Of a stretch of DNA of 64,000 nt, positions 27,593 through 37,966 are shown in pieces. Origin of the DNA: Maea johnstoni (Eukaryota; Annelida; Polychaeta; Spionida; Magelonidae). The notes under the pieces are model-generated. The model was not told the origin of the DNA. It made no database searches and worked only from the letters and a program-made list of their open reading frames with translations. How positions within the stretch are numbered: the first letter of the stretch is position 1; each line of letters opens with the position of its first letter. Made by a program: the position numbers and the translations under genes. The DNA lies in NCBI GenBank assembly GCA_963942565.1, contig OZ012698.1, positions 29,953,727-30,017,726 on the forward strand, given 5' to 3'.

Positions 27593-28546
27593 TAAAGACT
27601 ATAACTAAGGAGAGGCTGAATTTTATTTTTTATATCATCCAAAATCTTCTGACCTTTAAATCATTTTTGAGAAAGGGAAGTCTCTATGTAATTGATGTTC
27701 ACCTACTCAGTCATAGCCATGTGGCCATTGCTGGGAGCAACTAGAAAAGTGTCACATCTGAATGTGAACAATCAATATATTTCAATATTTTCCATCAATG
27801 CTTTTCACAATTCATACACCAAACCTGTGAATTTCCGTTAAAATACAGGTGGAAACCAACTAAATAAATGTAAATCAATTCAATTTTACAGTTAACAGTA
27901 TGTAATTTAGATGAATGCACAGATTCTTTGATAATGTTATCCATCAAATATTTTCCAATAATGCTTTTTCAGATGAGGCCACTTTTTTATGTTTTAGGAA
28001 AAATCCCTAGTTGATTCTGGGTCCCACATTGAAAAACAAGGTTAAGGAAAGTTATCCTTAAAAGCTATATTTGTGAATGTTTTATAATAGAAAAATAGAA
28101 AAAAGATATGCATATCATATGACATCATATGAAAAGATACCTGTATCCATACCCTACAGAATGTATGCATGGGTTTCTACAAAAAGAAATATTGTAAAGC
28201 TAGCTTTTCACTTAAAAAATCATTTCTAAGCTCATTCTTGCATTGATTTTGGGAAAAATTATTCCTATAACAGGGAAGAAAAGTGGCCTAAATGTCAACA
28301 AGTGATGCAAAGGTTAAGTGACACTTACTATGGGATAACAAGAGACCACCTATGTACAGCTCCAGCGGTCAAGCCAGTGGTCAGTGGAGATGACCACAGG
28401 GTATATACCTGATATTGCTCTTGACCAGAAGGGATGTGTTGTGACCAGTCCATGACCCAAGGTGATTATCATTAGCATAATGAGCTGGTCCCCATGATGA
28501 CCGCCTCCAGGAGTGCTCCAGGAGTAAATGCTGCCCTCCTTCTCCC

Positions 28547-29725
28547 CTAACCTCCTACTCCTCTTTCTAACCCTCCTCTCTCTCCTTCTCCGTTCTCCCT
28601 TTTCTATCATCCCTCCTTCTCCTTTTACCCTTGCCTTCTACTCCTCTTTCTAACCCTCCTCTCTCTCCTTCTCCTTTCTCCCTTTTCTATCATTCCTCCT
28701 TCTCCTTTTCCTCTTACCTTCTACTCCTCTTTCTAACCCTCCTCTCTCTCCTTCTCCTTTCTCCCTTTTCTATCATTCCTCCTTCTCCTTTTCCTCTTAC
28801 CTTCTACTCCTCTTTCTAACCCTCCTCTCTCTCCTTCTCCGTTCTCCCTTTTCTATCATCCCTCCTTCTCCTTTTACCCTTGCCTTCTACTCCTCTTTCT
28901 AACCCTCCTCTCTCTCCTTCTCCGTTCTCCCTTTTCTATCATTCCTCCTTCTCCTTTTCCTCTTACCTTCTACTCCTCTTTCTAACCCTCCTCTCTCTCC
29001 TTCTCCGTTCTCCCTTTTCTATCATCCCTCCTTCTCCTTTTACCCTTGCCTTCTACTCCTCTTTCTAACCCTCCTCTCTCTCCTTCTCCGTTCTCCCTTT
29101 TCTATCATTCCTCCTTCTCCTTTTCCTCTTACCTTCTACTCCTCTTTCTAACCCTCCTCTCTCTCCTTCTCCGTTCTCCCTTTTCTATCATTCCTCCTTC
29201 TCCTTTTACCCTTGCCTTCTACTCCTCTTTCTAACCCTCCTCTCTCTCCTTCTCCGTTCTCCCTTTTCTATCATTCCTCCTTCTCCTTTTACCCTTGCCT
29301 TCTACTCCTCTTTCTAACCCTCCTCTCTCTCCTTCTCCGTTCTCCCTTTTCTATCATTCCTCCTTCTCCTTTTACCCTTGCCTTCTACTCCTCTTTCTAA
29401 CCCTCCTCCCATCCTTCTCCCTTTTAATTATAACTCTTTTCCTCCTTTTCCTCTTACCTTCTACTCCTCTTTCTAACCCTCCTCCCATCCTTCTCCCTTT
29501 TAATTATAACTCTTTTCCTCCTTTTCCTCTTACCTTCTACTCCTCTTTCTAACCCTCCTCCCATCCTTCTCCCTTTTAATTATAACTTTTTTCCTCCTTT
29601 TCCTCTTACCTTCTACTCCTCTTTCTAACCCTCCTCCCATCCTTCTCCCTTTTAATTATAACTTTTTTCCTCCTTTTCCTCTTACCTTCTACTCCTCTTT
29701 CTAACCCTCCCACCTCTCTTTCCCA
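28547..29725. repeat. 83-bp pyrimidine minisatellite array
   Basis: About fourteen tandem units beginning CCTTCTACTCCTCTTTCTAA. Successive unit starts at 28634 and 28717 give an 83-bp period. From about 29380 the array switches to a 76-bp variant containing TTTTAATTATAACT (starts 29457 and 29533). Two unit types alternate in the first part, ending TTTTACCCTTG or TTTTCCTCTTA. The 62-residue open frames in it are repeat translations. Confidence 0.95.
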
Positions 29726-30431
29726 TGTCTCCCTTTTTATTATTCATTATATAAAAAAAATTAATAAAAAAATCAAGAAAAAAACCTTAGAGGTCTCTTC
29801 ATAATGTATTTGGTACAAATAGGACTCCAAAAAGTGTGTTCATATATAATTGGAGGTGTTCACATCGCAGGTGTGTTCACATTGGGAAGTTTCACTGTAT
29901 AGTGGTATTTTTGGCCAGTGATGGAATAGGAATTGATTATTGATTGCAAGGGAATAATGGCATGCCAATTCTGCTGCAAATCCTTTTTTGCACTTAAAAA
30001 AAAATATTTTCCTGCTCGCAGAGCACTACAGCCTTTGCTGTACAATTATCCTAACCTATATTAGGTGTGTTACAATATTGGGTGTTGGTCACATGTTATC
30101 AGAGCTTATCTAAATAAACAGTAAAATCACAGATTATGTATTATCAAAAAATATTGCAGCCTGGAAATAAACACCAATGTAAGAATAGCTGCCTCTCAGT
30201 ATAATTGCATATAATATGTTCCAAGATATCAATAAAGATATATTCTGCAGCAAATACTTGTTGAACAAGCTCAGTTTTAGGAGTAAACTGGGCCATGAAT
30301 GAAACATATGCAGCCAATGGACAGGACCAGATCAAAACTGCACTATTTTTGTTGGAGTCCTGAAACTGAGCTGGACTGTTTCATCCAAACTTTATGCAAT
30401 GCTGAAATACAAAAAACTTTTTGCTAGTGTC
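29726..30431. other. Gene-free stretch with a pogo-like terminus
   Basis: At about 29840-29892 the sequence ends CACATTGGGAAGTTTCACTG-TA. Its complement resembles the CAGTGAAACC-type terminus also seen at about 59092, suggesting a pogo/mariner-like remnant. No coding signal. Confidence 0.4.
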
Positions 30432-30636
30432 TTAACCATTCCAATGCTGAGGCTACTTTCATCCAAAGCACAAGAATGCAAAGATTATTGGAAAAACATT
30501 TAAACCCTGCCACGTTGGAATATTCATTGGATAGCTCTTGCTGAGTACTCTAAGATGAGTACCCATGTGCCATAGTTTCAGTCATTTTTGTATCATTTTG
30601 TATTGGTAAATTAGCCACCACCAGCACAAAGGTTAA
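30432..30636. mobile_element. TTAA-type MITE, family A
   Basis: TTAA at both ends (30432-30435 and 30633-30636); CCATTCCAATGCTGAGGC left, CACCAGCACAAAGG right. Confidence 0.85.
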
Positions 30637-30640
30637 TGTA

Positions 30641-30843
30641 TTAGCCATTGCGCTGTTGGTGGCCGTTTTGGTCCAAACAATATGATGCGAAAAACCTAGA
30701 AAATGACACAAACCCTGGCAAATGGGTATTCATCCGAAAGTACCAACAAAGAGCTTTCCAATGAATAGCATCATGGCAGGGTTTGAAAGGTTTTCAAAGA
30801 TTTCTGTGTTCCTATGCTTTGAATGAAAGTAGCCTCAGCCATG
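30641..30843. mobile_element. Family A MITE in reverse orientation
   Basis: Starts TTAGCCATTGCGCTGTTGGT and ends AAAGTAGCCTCAGCCAT. It lies back to back with the previous copy, forming an imperfect large inverted repeat. Confidence 0.75.
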
Positions 30844-30948
30844 ACAGGAAATGGTCACATAGAACATTTGAGAGACCCACAACAGCATGGTAGCCGCCAC
30901 TCCACATCCGGAGTCTTCCCTACAGTATTCTATGTGCACATTTCCTGT
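30844..30948. mobile_element. 105-bp hairpin (MITE-like) near exon 8
   Basis: Left arm ACAGGAAATGGTCACATAG and right arm CTATGTGCACATTTCCTGT are near-complementary, spaced by about 65 bases. Its edge is 48 bp downstream of the exon 8 donor. It could be a small MITE or an intronic RNA hairpin. Confidence 0.55.
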
Positions 30949-30996
30949 AATGGCCTTGAAAGGGTCAAACGAGAGCTTTACAAGAAGTGCACCCAC

Positions 30997-31227
30997 CTTG
31001 ATCTCCGTAGAGGACGCGACGGCCTGAGACTCTGTGATGGAGGAGCGATCCATGACGATGTCTGAAACCAAGGGAGTGACGACGACTGGTTCAGGTTCCG
31101 GTTCGGATTCGGGTTCCGGCGAGGGTACTCTGGGTGGACTGTAGTGGGGTTCCTCTATGACGGGCGCCCTGGCAGCGAAGGCGATTGGACAGTTCCGGAC
31201 AGTTCTGCCACTGTACGTCACAAGCAG
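30997..31227 (-). CDS. jbug: Filamin repeat 1 end and Pro/Glu hinge (exon 8)
   Basis: Acceptor TTATTTCAG at 31228, donor GTGGGTGC at 30996. It is 231 nt, phase 0 at both ends. It encodes LLVTYSGRTVRNCPIAFAAR, completing the first filamin Ig repeat (V-T-Y-S-G-x-x-V-x-x-x-P-I-x-F). Then comes a hinge-like segment rich in Pro and Glu (PPRVPSPEPESEPEPEP), and a tail, SDIVMDRSSITESQAVASST, ending EIK. The alternating E-P run is a low-complexity linker. The next exon of the long isoform is uncertain; exon 9 is in compatible phase. Confidence 0.93.
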
Positions 31228-31449
31228 CTGAAATAAGCAAGATGTAGATATATAAGTCAAAGAGTTTGGTGATTCAGGTCGGACAATTCTTTTTTCAAAG
31301 ATGTAATTATTTGCATGGCCTGTAATGCCTATCAGGTAGTTTTGAAAGGGTTAGTTGGTTAAGCTTTTCACATCTGGAACGTGATGTCATTAATGAGTTA
31401 TACCGAATACCTCAAAGTAAAGGCATGTGCAGGTAAAAGGTTACAACAA

Positions 31450-31765
31450 TTTTCACTAGAAAGAGTATTGACGATCTTCTGATTAGCCGCACCCCAAGGA
31501 CGCTACGAGCTTGAACTCCCTCTTTTGTCTTTTGTTATACCTGATAGCATGAGGTGTTCAAGCGGTTGAAAATACAATCAATATAACATATGTTCCAGTC
31601 GAAATAGAAACAATATACAGTCCCAAATGTAAAGGTAAGGAAACCTTTTTTCGTTTGCAGGGGGAGGATGAGAAGGTTCAGAAGGCCCCTTCCAACATGT
31701 GTACAGAAAAGGGGGGGGGGGGGGGTGCGCTTATTTGGGGGTCTCTGCAATTAATCCGAAAAATA
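31450..31765. mobile_element. Remnant of the TA-flanked MITE seen at 40561
   Basis: Left part TTCTGATTAGCCGCACCCC and right part GTGCGCTTATTTGGGGG with TTAATCCGAAAAATA mirror the termini of the intact copy at 40561-41001. Contains a G tract at 31709-31725. Confidence 0.5.
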
Positions 31766-31874
31766 AAGTATTAAAAGTTATCAGAGCATGTACACACTCC
31801 AGATAGAAATGGGTTAAGCACAAATAGAACAAATTTTGTTTGGGGGGTTTCTTAAGTAAAATCTTATATCTCAC

Positions 31875-32027
31875 CTCATGTTGTCCATCTGACTGAGGCA
31901 TGAAGGAACCCTCGGCGCTGGCGCCATGCCAAGAAAGCTGGACTGGGATCTCGCCCTCTGGACCACGGACGATGGCCTCCACATTGTCTTTGTTCGCTCG
32001 CTCTATGATGTGGATCTGGAAGTTTTG
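31875..32027 (-). CDS. jbug: Filamin repeat 1 exon (exon 7)
   Basis: Acceptor GTTTTTCAG at 32028, donor GTGAGATA at 31874. It is 153 nt, exactly 51 codons, phase 0 at both ends. It encodes QNFQIHIIERANKDNVEAIV, RGPEGEIPVQLSWHGAS and AEGSFMPQSDGQHE. These are the middle strands of a filamin Ig repeat (V-x-G-P-x-G-x-x-x-P-V, then G-S-F-x-P-x-x-x-G-x-H), finished by exon 8. Confidence 0.95.
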
Positions 32028-32138
32028 CTGAAAAACATACATAAATATTGTCACTAATGGTAAAAAGGAGGCAGTGAACAGTAAAAGTGAAGTGCCTTAG
32101 GCCACTTGGCTATTGCTGGCGTTAGACAATAGTCAAAA

Positions 32139-32352
32139 TTTAGCCCTTCCAATGCTAAGGCCAATTTAGCCCAAAGCACAAGGATGCAAAGATTTTTGAA
32201 AACCATCTAAAACGTGTCATGTTGGAACTCATTAGATAGCTCTCACTGAGTACTCTCATATGAGTACCCATTTGCCAGGGTTTCAGTCAAATTTCAGGTT
32301 TTTTGCATCATTTTGTATTGGCAAAATTAGCCGTCAGCAGCATAAGGGTTAA
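32139..32352. mobile_element. TTAA-type MITE, family A (well kept)
   Basis: Left TTAG-CCCTTCCAATGCTAAGGC, right CAGCAGCATAAGGG-TTAA (32349-32352). Good reference copy of the family. Confidence 0.85.
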
Positions 32353-32475
32353 GAACTTACAATTTAATCACTTCCACATATCAACCTGGTATCGTTGGCA
32401 ATGTTGAGAGATGGCATGCCATCATTTTCAAATATCATCCCAAAAAGTATACCATACAGCTTATAAAACCAAATA

Positions 32476-32690
32476 TTAACCCAATCAAGCCTGTAGTGCC
32501 AAAAAGGCCCTGAGAGAATTCGAAGGAGAAATGTTGATCAGAACCTACCCCAAAACTCCCCTTCAAATATATTTTTGCATTTCAACTTCAACGTCAACAA
32601 ATTAAATTTTGAGAATTTTAGGTTATTTTCAAAAATACCATAATTGCATACATCAATATTCAAGGGGATCTCCAGGCATGAACGGGTTAA
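32476..32690. mobile_element. TTAA-type MITE, family B
   Basis: TTAA-CCCAATCAAGCCTGTAG at the left, CAGGCATGAACGGG-TTAA at the right. Confidence 0.85.
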
Positions 32691-32734
32691 TTCTTGCCTT
32701 ATATTTTAAGGCACGAATTAATATTAGGTTTGCA

Positions 32735-32855
32735 TTGCAGTGACCAGACCACTAGGCTATCAGGGCTACCCCCAATATACCTTATAAGGAAAGACCTACC
32801 ATTTTATTTTTTCTTGCATTGAGCAAGATCAGCACTGACAATGATTTTCTTTTCT
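32735..32855 (-). pseudogene. Partial copy of the exon 6 donor edge
   Basis: The stretch GGCTACCCCCAATATACC, GACCTACC (donor complement) and then ATCAGCACTGACAATGATTT repeats 32905-33020, offset 171 bp. It carries about the last 50 nt of exon 6 plus the GTAGGTC donor, with small changes, in the following intron. The intronic part contains a SINE-like phrase (ACTAGGCTATCAGGGCTACC). Confidence 0.8.
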
Positions 32856-32970
32856 CTTCCCCAAGAGTATACCATACAAGGTAAACCTAATTTGTGTTGT
32901 TTGTATTGCAGTTACCAGGCGACAAGGCTATCTGGGCTACCCCTAATATACCATAAAAGGAAGGACCTAC

Positions 32971-33164
32971 CATTTGATTTGTCCTGCACTGAGTGAGATC
33001 AGCGTTGACAGAGATTTTCTCTGCCAGGCTGGCCTGCCTGACGGGGGTGCGGTTTTTGTAGGATGCTGTGAAGGCCATGACACTCAAGTGGTCAACGGCT
33101 GGGTCACACATCTCCTTGGCTGTACAGATGTGGTCAATTCCTAGGGCAAGACCACCTCCAATAC
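32971..33164 (-). CDS. jbug: Third CH domain, end, and start of filamin repeat 1 (exon 6)
   Basis: Acceptor ATCACCAG at 33165, donor GTAGGTC at 32970. It is 194 nt, enters in phase 1 and leaves in phase 0. It encodes GIGGGLALGIDHICTAKEMC and DPAVDHLSVMAFTASYKNRT, the C-terminal helices of a CH domain (A-x-x-x-L-G-I, then D-P-x-V-D-x-x-S-V-M-x-F/Y). Then PVRQASLAEKISVNADLTQC leads into the first Ig repeat. Both edges of this exon have partial tandem copies in the flanking introns. Confidence 0.95.
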
Positions 33165-33232
33165 CTGGTGATATGAAAAGAAATAAGAATGAAATAACAA
33201 TAAAATATAAATAAATTGCAATAAAATAAAGA

Positions 33233-33330
33233 TGACACCTCCTTAGCTGTACAGATGTGGTTAATTCCTAGGGCAAGACCATAATCGGTACCTGGCGATA
33301 TGGAAAGAAATAAAAATGAAATAACAATAC
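33233..33330 (-). pseudogene. Partial copy of the exon 6 acceptor edge
   Basis: CTTAGCTGTACAGATGTGG, then CCTAGGGCAAGACCATAATC and CCTGGCGATATGGAAAG repeats exon 6 positions 33107-33203, offset 127 bp. It carries the acceptor and about the first 57 nt of the exon. Confidence 0.85.
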
Positions 33331-34145
33331 ATCATATATATGAAAATGAGTTGATGCATTGCCGCATTGTTCTGGCAATTTGACGCAAGCACATGATTAC
33401 GAAACCAACTGAATGGAACCACATTGAATCAAATTAAAAAGCTGACAAATCACTTTAATAAAAAAAAGCTGTTACAATCATAATCCTTACATAAATGTAC
33501 TCTGGTAGCATATATTTCATGAGCGAAGTATTTTTATGTACTGAGCATATCTATAAATTATAGGTATTCACTGACAGGTATGACTGTCATCGACATAGTT
33601 ATAAGATATTCCTTGCTTTAACTGGATATTCCTGAATGTCGAGAAATGCTTCGTCACTATGCTTTCAGCAATCACTGGGAAGTAGATACAATCTTACGCA
33701 TATAGAAAAGAACTTGGCTTAGATGACTTTACATAACCCTGGTGAGTCCAAATGAAAATCACGTATCGTAATTTTCCCCACAGATGTCTGATGCCCAATT
33801 GTTATGGGGATTATTTACTAAAAATCCATTATTTACTAAAATCCAGTACCAGGTTGTTCATGTTGGACAATCTTTTGAAATTTTGGTCCAAGATGGTCAT
33901 GTGACATATCAAAATCAACTTTGAATGGAGCACAACATTCTGACAGCCAATTGCCTAATTTCTGGGCTAAGTAGGGGGTCTTTCAGATTGGTTAGCGAGA
34001 CTCTTCATTAAATGAATTTGATTATCTCACACGCATATATGCATGCATGGTTCTCTAAGTTATGTTACCAAAAACACATAATATATCCATTTTTGGAATT
34101 GGAAATGGCTAAAAATTGCATGATTTCCTTATTTCTTGTTCTCAC
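33331..34145. other. Gene-free intron
   Basis: Intron 5. AT-rich, no repeat with clear ends, no coding signal. Confidence 0.55.
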
Positions 34146-34260
34146 CTTTTTCACAGTTGCCTTCCCAGTCAGAGGTGTCCAAGTTGTCAGGGAAGCCATA
34201 GATCTCAGCTCCAAAACAGTCAGACAGGGCACACACAGCGTAGCCATTGTTCCAGTCAGT
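34146..34260 (-). CDS. jbug: Third CH domain, middle (exon 5)
   Basis: Acceptor TTGTTTTAG at 34261, donor GTGAGAAC at 34145. It is 115 nt, phase 0 in and phase 1 out. It encodes TDWNNGYAVCALSDCFGAEI, then YGFPDNLDTSDWEGNCEKG. The D-W-N-N-G-x-A-x-x-A-L signature is the central CH motif, and exon 4 supplies the preceding W-x-x-x-x-L-P-x-x-x-I-x-N-F. This is a third CH domain in tandem after CH1 and CH2. Confidence 0.95.
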
Positions 34261-34280
34261 CTAAAACAATAATACAAATA

Positions 34281-34490
34281 CATATGTTTACATTTAGTGA
34301 GAGAGACATAGATTTCAGCTCCAAAACAGTCAGACAGGGCACACACAGCATAGCCATTATTCCAGTCAGTCTAAAACAATAATACAAATACATATGTTTA
34401 CATTTAGTGAGAGAAACATAGATCTCAGCTCCAAAACAGTCGGACACTACACAAACAGTGTAACCATAGTTCTAGTCTGTCTAAAAAACA
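34281..34490 (-). pseudogene. Two tandem partial copies of exon 5
   Basis: A 110-bp unit (TCAGCTCCAAAACAGTCAGA through CCAGTCAGTCTAAAACAAT) occurs three times, with acceptor positions at 34261 (real), 34371 and 34481. The copies hold the acceptor and about 64 nt of exon 5 and then diverge into intron without a donor. The middle copy is near-identical and open. The outer one is more diverged and has a stop (GAC TAG at the position of DW). Confidence 0.9.
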
Positions 34491-34819
34491 TAGAATATTA
34501 TATTCCTCCCGAACAGTACTTATCATAGAAAGATTACACTTACTTATAGTGACAACAGCGATAAAATATGCCTAGAATATTTGCCATATTTTGAAAAATA
34601 TGGGTGAAGAAAGTCTTTTGGTCAATACTCTTAAAATTCACAGTGCACAGGGCACATTTCAAAAGAAATATGGTGTGCTGATTTCTAATTCTTAACTGCT
34701 CACATTCCCTCCACTAAAATCAAAGATATGTAGCATTGGTCGCTCTAAACTATGTTTTGTATATACAAAAATGAAAATGTAAATTAAGGGTAGGGGGGGA
34801 TTCTAATTGATATACCCTG

Positions 34820-35048
34820 TTGACCCATTCATGCCTGTTCTACCCAAAACAATCTTACTTCTTAAGTGACATATGTCTCTAATAAAAGTGATTTACAGAA
34901 AATATTAAAGTAGAAATTTAAATCAGAAAAAAACTAACAACTCCCCTTCATATATTTTTTCAATCTGTGCTTAATTTCAATACCATTCCCAAAGCATCAC
35001 AGCTCCAGATGATAATAGTCAAGAATACCTCAAGCACGAATAGGTTAA
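34820..35048. mobile_element. TTAA-type MITE, family B
   Basis: Left TTGA-CCCATTCATGCCTGTTC, right AAGCACGAATAGG-TTAA. It shares its right TTAA with the next copy. Confidence 0.75.
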
Positions 35049-35178
35049 CCCACTCATGTCAGTATAGATATGGTTCTGATGAACAAATCTCCATCAAATA
35101 TTTTTGCAATATTGCTCATGTTACTTAGAGAGATACCAAAAAAAGTCAGGCCATTTTTGCTGCTACAGGCATGAATTG
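35045..35178. mobile_element. Truncated family B MITE
   Basis: Starts TTAA-CCCACTCATGTCAG and ends CTGCTACAGGCATGAATTGC, about 100 bp shorter than full copies. Another worn copy seems to start at about 35249 (CTCATTTATGCCTGAAG). Confidence 0.6.
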
Positions 35179-35960
35179 CAAGACCTTGCATGCACTCCAG
35201 AAATGGAACTGGTGTTGAAAAATGGAAATGAAAATGGGATATGAACATAACTCATTTATGCCTGAAGTTCCCAAAAAGGTGTTTTCTGTTATAAATTTGT
35301 AATCACAGAATTATTTAATAGATATCAGAGAGAAAATGTTGACAAGAACCCAACCCATTACTCTCATCCAAATCTTATTTGAAATCATGCTTGATTGCAA
35401 AGCTATGAAAAGCTTAACTTCTCCTTCACAAGCATATTATATATCGGGGAGCCTAGATTTCTTGGCTGTCATATGTATTTTATGTTTTTTCTGTTACCAG
35501 GCACCAAAAAGTCTAGGTGGCCATAGTGGTTAATTTAGTTTACACTTAACTCACCAGGGGAACAGAGGATTCAGTTAGAGTATACCCTAAAACCTCAAAG
35601 GATAGGAGGACCAGGTGGTGCCAACTATCTAGCATACCTGCATGGCACTACACCACACTGCTTGATCAACACTGAAGGGAATGTCAACATTTTAGGGACT
35701 AGGAGCCTAGTCTACTGCGAATTCTCAGCAATTTGGGTCACTTTTTAATAATTACAATTCTATGGGTTAATGGGTTGGAGGTGGCCCATATTTTATGAAA
35801 ATACTGACAAAGCAGAGTAATAGTTATCCATACTTTTGTGAAACAGCCACCAGTGATAGATCAAGGGTGATCCATATTTCCCAATAATCATTTTGCAAAA
35901 TGATTATAGTGACCCAAAATTCTAGGGTGGTTTAAATTTCTGAGAATTTACATTACTTAC

Positions 35961-36174
35961 GGTGAAGTTGTTGATGGGAACATTGGGCAGGACGTCGTTG
36001 GTCCAGCGCAGGGTGGCGTGGTAGCCGGGGGAGTTCTCCTTCATGAAGTAGGAGAGGTAGGTCATACCCGACAGCTCATCCAGGTCCGGGCTGGCCAGGT
36101 TATTGGGACTGACCACCATCGGGATGTCAAACGAGTCCTGGGCAAGCTCCATAGCCTCGCGACAGTTCTCAAGA
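35961..36174 (-). CDS. jbug: Second CH domain, end, and start of CH3 (exon 4)
   Basis: Acceptor TTGGATTCAG at 36175, donor GTAAGT at 35960-35955. It is 214 nt, phase 2 in and phase 0 out. It encodes GLENCREAMELAQDSFDIPM, VVSPNNLASPDLDELSGMTY and LSYFMKENSPGYHATLRWTN, then DVLPNVPINNFT. This is the C-terminal half of filamin CH2 (N-x-R-E-A-M, I-P, P-x-x-x-x-x-P-D-x-D-E-x-S-x-M-T-Y-L-S-x-F). It is followed directly by the start of another CH domain, where ordinary filamin would turn to Ig repeats. Confidence 0.97.
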
Positions 36175-36279
36175 CTGAATCCAAAAATAGACAATGTAAA
36201 TCATAGGTAACAAGTAAAAAATTTGTTTGATAAGATGTTATGCAATATTGGTTAATTATGATGAGTTCACACAACCTTA

Positions 36280-36439
36280 TTATCATTATTATTATCTTTA
36301 TTTTTATCATTATTGTTATTTTACTAATATCATTATCATCATATTATTATTATTATCATTATCATCATCATCATTATTATCATCATCATTATTATCATTA
36401 CTATTATAATCATTATTATTATTATCATTATTATTATCA

Positions 36440-36470
<31 letters not shown>

Positions 36471-36661
36471 TAGTAGTAGTAGTAGCAGCAGCAGTAGAAG
36501 TATCATCATTACTATTATCCTTATCATTATCAATGTCATTATCAAAATTATTGTGAAAATTAATAACAATCATATTATCAGTACTATTATTATTATTATT
36601 ATTATTATATTTATTATTATTATTATTATCATTATTATTAATATTTTTATAATTATTATTA

Positions 36662-36725
<64 letters not shown>

Positions 36726-36815
36726 TATTACTATTATTATTACTCTTATCATTATTATTATCATCATTATTATTATTATTATTATTATCATTATCATTAC
36801 TATTATTATAATTAA

Positions 36816-36890
<75 letters not shown>

Positions 36891-36985
36891 CATTATTATC
36901 ATTTTTTTATCATTATCTTAATCATCATCACCATCATCATTATCAATATCATTATTATCATCATCATGATCATCATGATCATCAT
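36280..36985. repeat. (ATT)n/(ATC)n microsatellite field
   Basis: About 700 bp of ATT, ATC and AGT trinucleotides in intron 3. It translates as poly-Ile, poly-Leu/Met, poly-Asn/Asp or poly-Tyr in the several frames, none of which is a gene. Confidence 0.97.
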
Positions 36986-37046
36986 GATCATCCCACTGTC
37001 TCTAGCATTCTCAATATTATCACTGTCATCATTTGTATAAGTAATA

Positions 37047-37221
37047 CAGGTGAACTTGGATATGACGGACCACTGTAAGACGGACTTTTGTCTATGATGT
37101 ACAATATGCTTGGTCCCAGTCACATGCATATCAAGTATGTGTCATATGTATATGACGGATTTTGCATATGACGGACCAATTTTCCTGCTCCCGTTGAGTC
37201 TGTCATATCCAAGTTCACCTG
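37047..37221. mobile_element. TA-flanked MITE, CAGGTGAACTTGG termini
   Basis: 175 bp with near-perfect inverted ends CAGGTGAACTTGGATATGAC flanked by TA on both sides. The TA target and the CAG start fit the pogo/mariner superfamily. A second copy lies at 59368-59552. Confidence 0.88.
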
Positions 37222-37336
37222 TAGTATGGTAAGTACTACTTTCATCTCAACAAGATTACCACCAAGGCCCAGGCACCCAGTTGGATAAGACTATGAGTAT
37301 TTGATGATTTTCTATACTATTTAAGTAGAGACTTAC

Positions 37337-37402
37337 CCATTCCTCCTGTTGATATTCCTCCAGTCTGGGGCCAGGCCTGGTCGACAGTAATCCAGTAACG
37401 CA
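37337..37402 (-). CDS. jbug: Second CH domain, middle (exon 3)
   Basis: A 66-nt micro-exon: acceptor CTTTCCAG at 37403, donor GTAAGT at 37336-37331. Phase 2 in and phase 2 out. It encodes (H)ALLDYCRPGLAPDWRNINRR and NG, matching filamin CH2 A-L-V-D-x-C-A-P-G-L-x-P-D-W. Continuity of phase with exons 2 and 4 supports it despite its small size. Confidence 0.96.
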
Positions 37403-37966
37403 CTGGAAAGAAAAGAACAATAATAAGTTGCAGATCGATGCAGAGAGAATTTGAGGGATTCAATTATTCAAAATTTGAACTTTTTTTCCTTAAAATTGCC
37501 AATTTTCTTCGGCTTTGCCGAATGCAATAAAGCTACCTGTAAGTTAATACGAACCCTGCCCCTTAATACTGAGTGAACACCCTACTAAGAAATCCTGTAT
37601 CTGACCATTAATAATATACCAATAGCAAGGCTCAATATAGGCCTGTTTTTCAAAAAGAAATATATTCTTGTAATGTAAGTAAATGTGGATAGATACAAGA
37701 TATATACATGCCCCACAATATTTTACAATTTTTATTCACATTAATTTTATGTATTTTAATATATTTCAATATCCTTCAAATTAATTTTGTTTTCAAGACT
37801 TCTGATATCTTTCTCTTATTTCTGAGATATATTCATTAATCATTCATCGATTTGTCCTGATAGCTGAGTGGGCACAGCACTGCACTTAAACTGTTTCTGA
37901 CTGTTTCTAAATGCTAAAACGAGCCGGTTTCTCTAAATATTCAGAGTATCAATGCAGGCCACTTAC

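Larger units (their letters stand above)
22007..28546. other. Gene-free intron with many MITEs
   Basis: Presumed intron 8 (or upstream region of the 22006 start), with seven TTAA-type MITEs and one SINE listed separately. An AT-rich TATA-like run lies at 22149-22172. No other exon is supported. Confidence 0.5.

Noticed and set aside
28631-29552. Five near-identical 62- to 85-codon open frames
   Set aside because: Translations of the 83-bp minisatellite. Their spacing is a multiple of 83 and 83 is not a multiple of 3, so there is no single protein.
36553-36921. 122-codon open frame in the ATT field
   Set aside because: A poly-Ile translation of a microsatellite.
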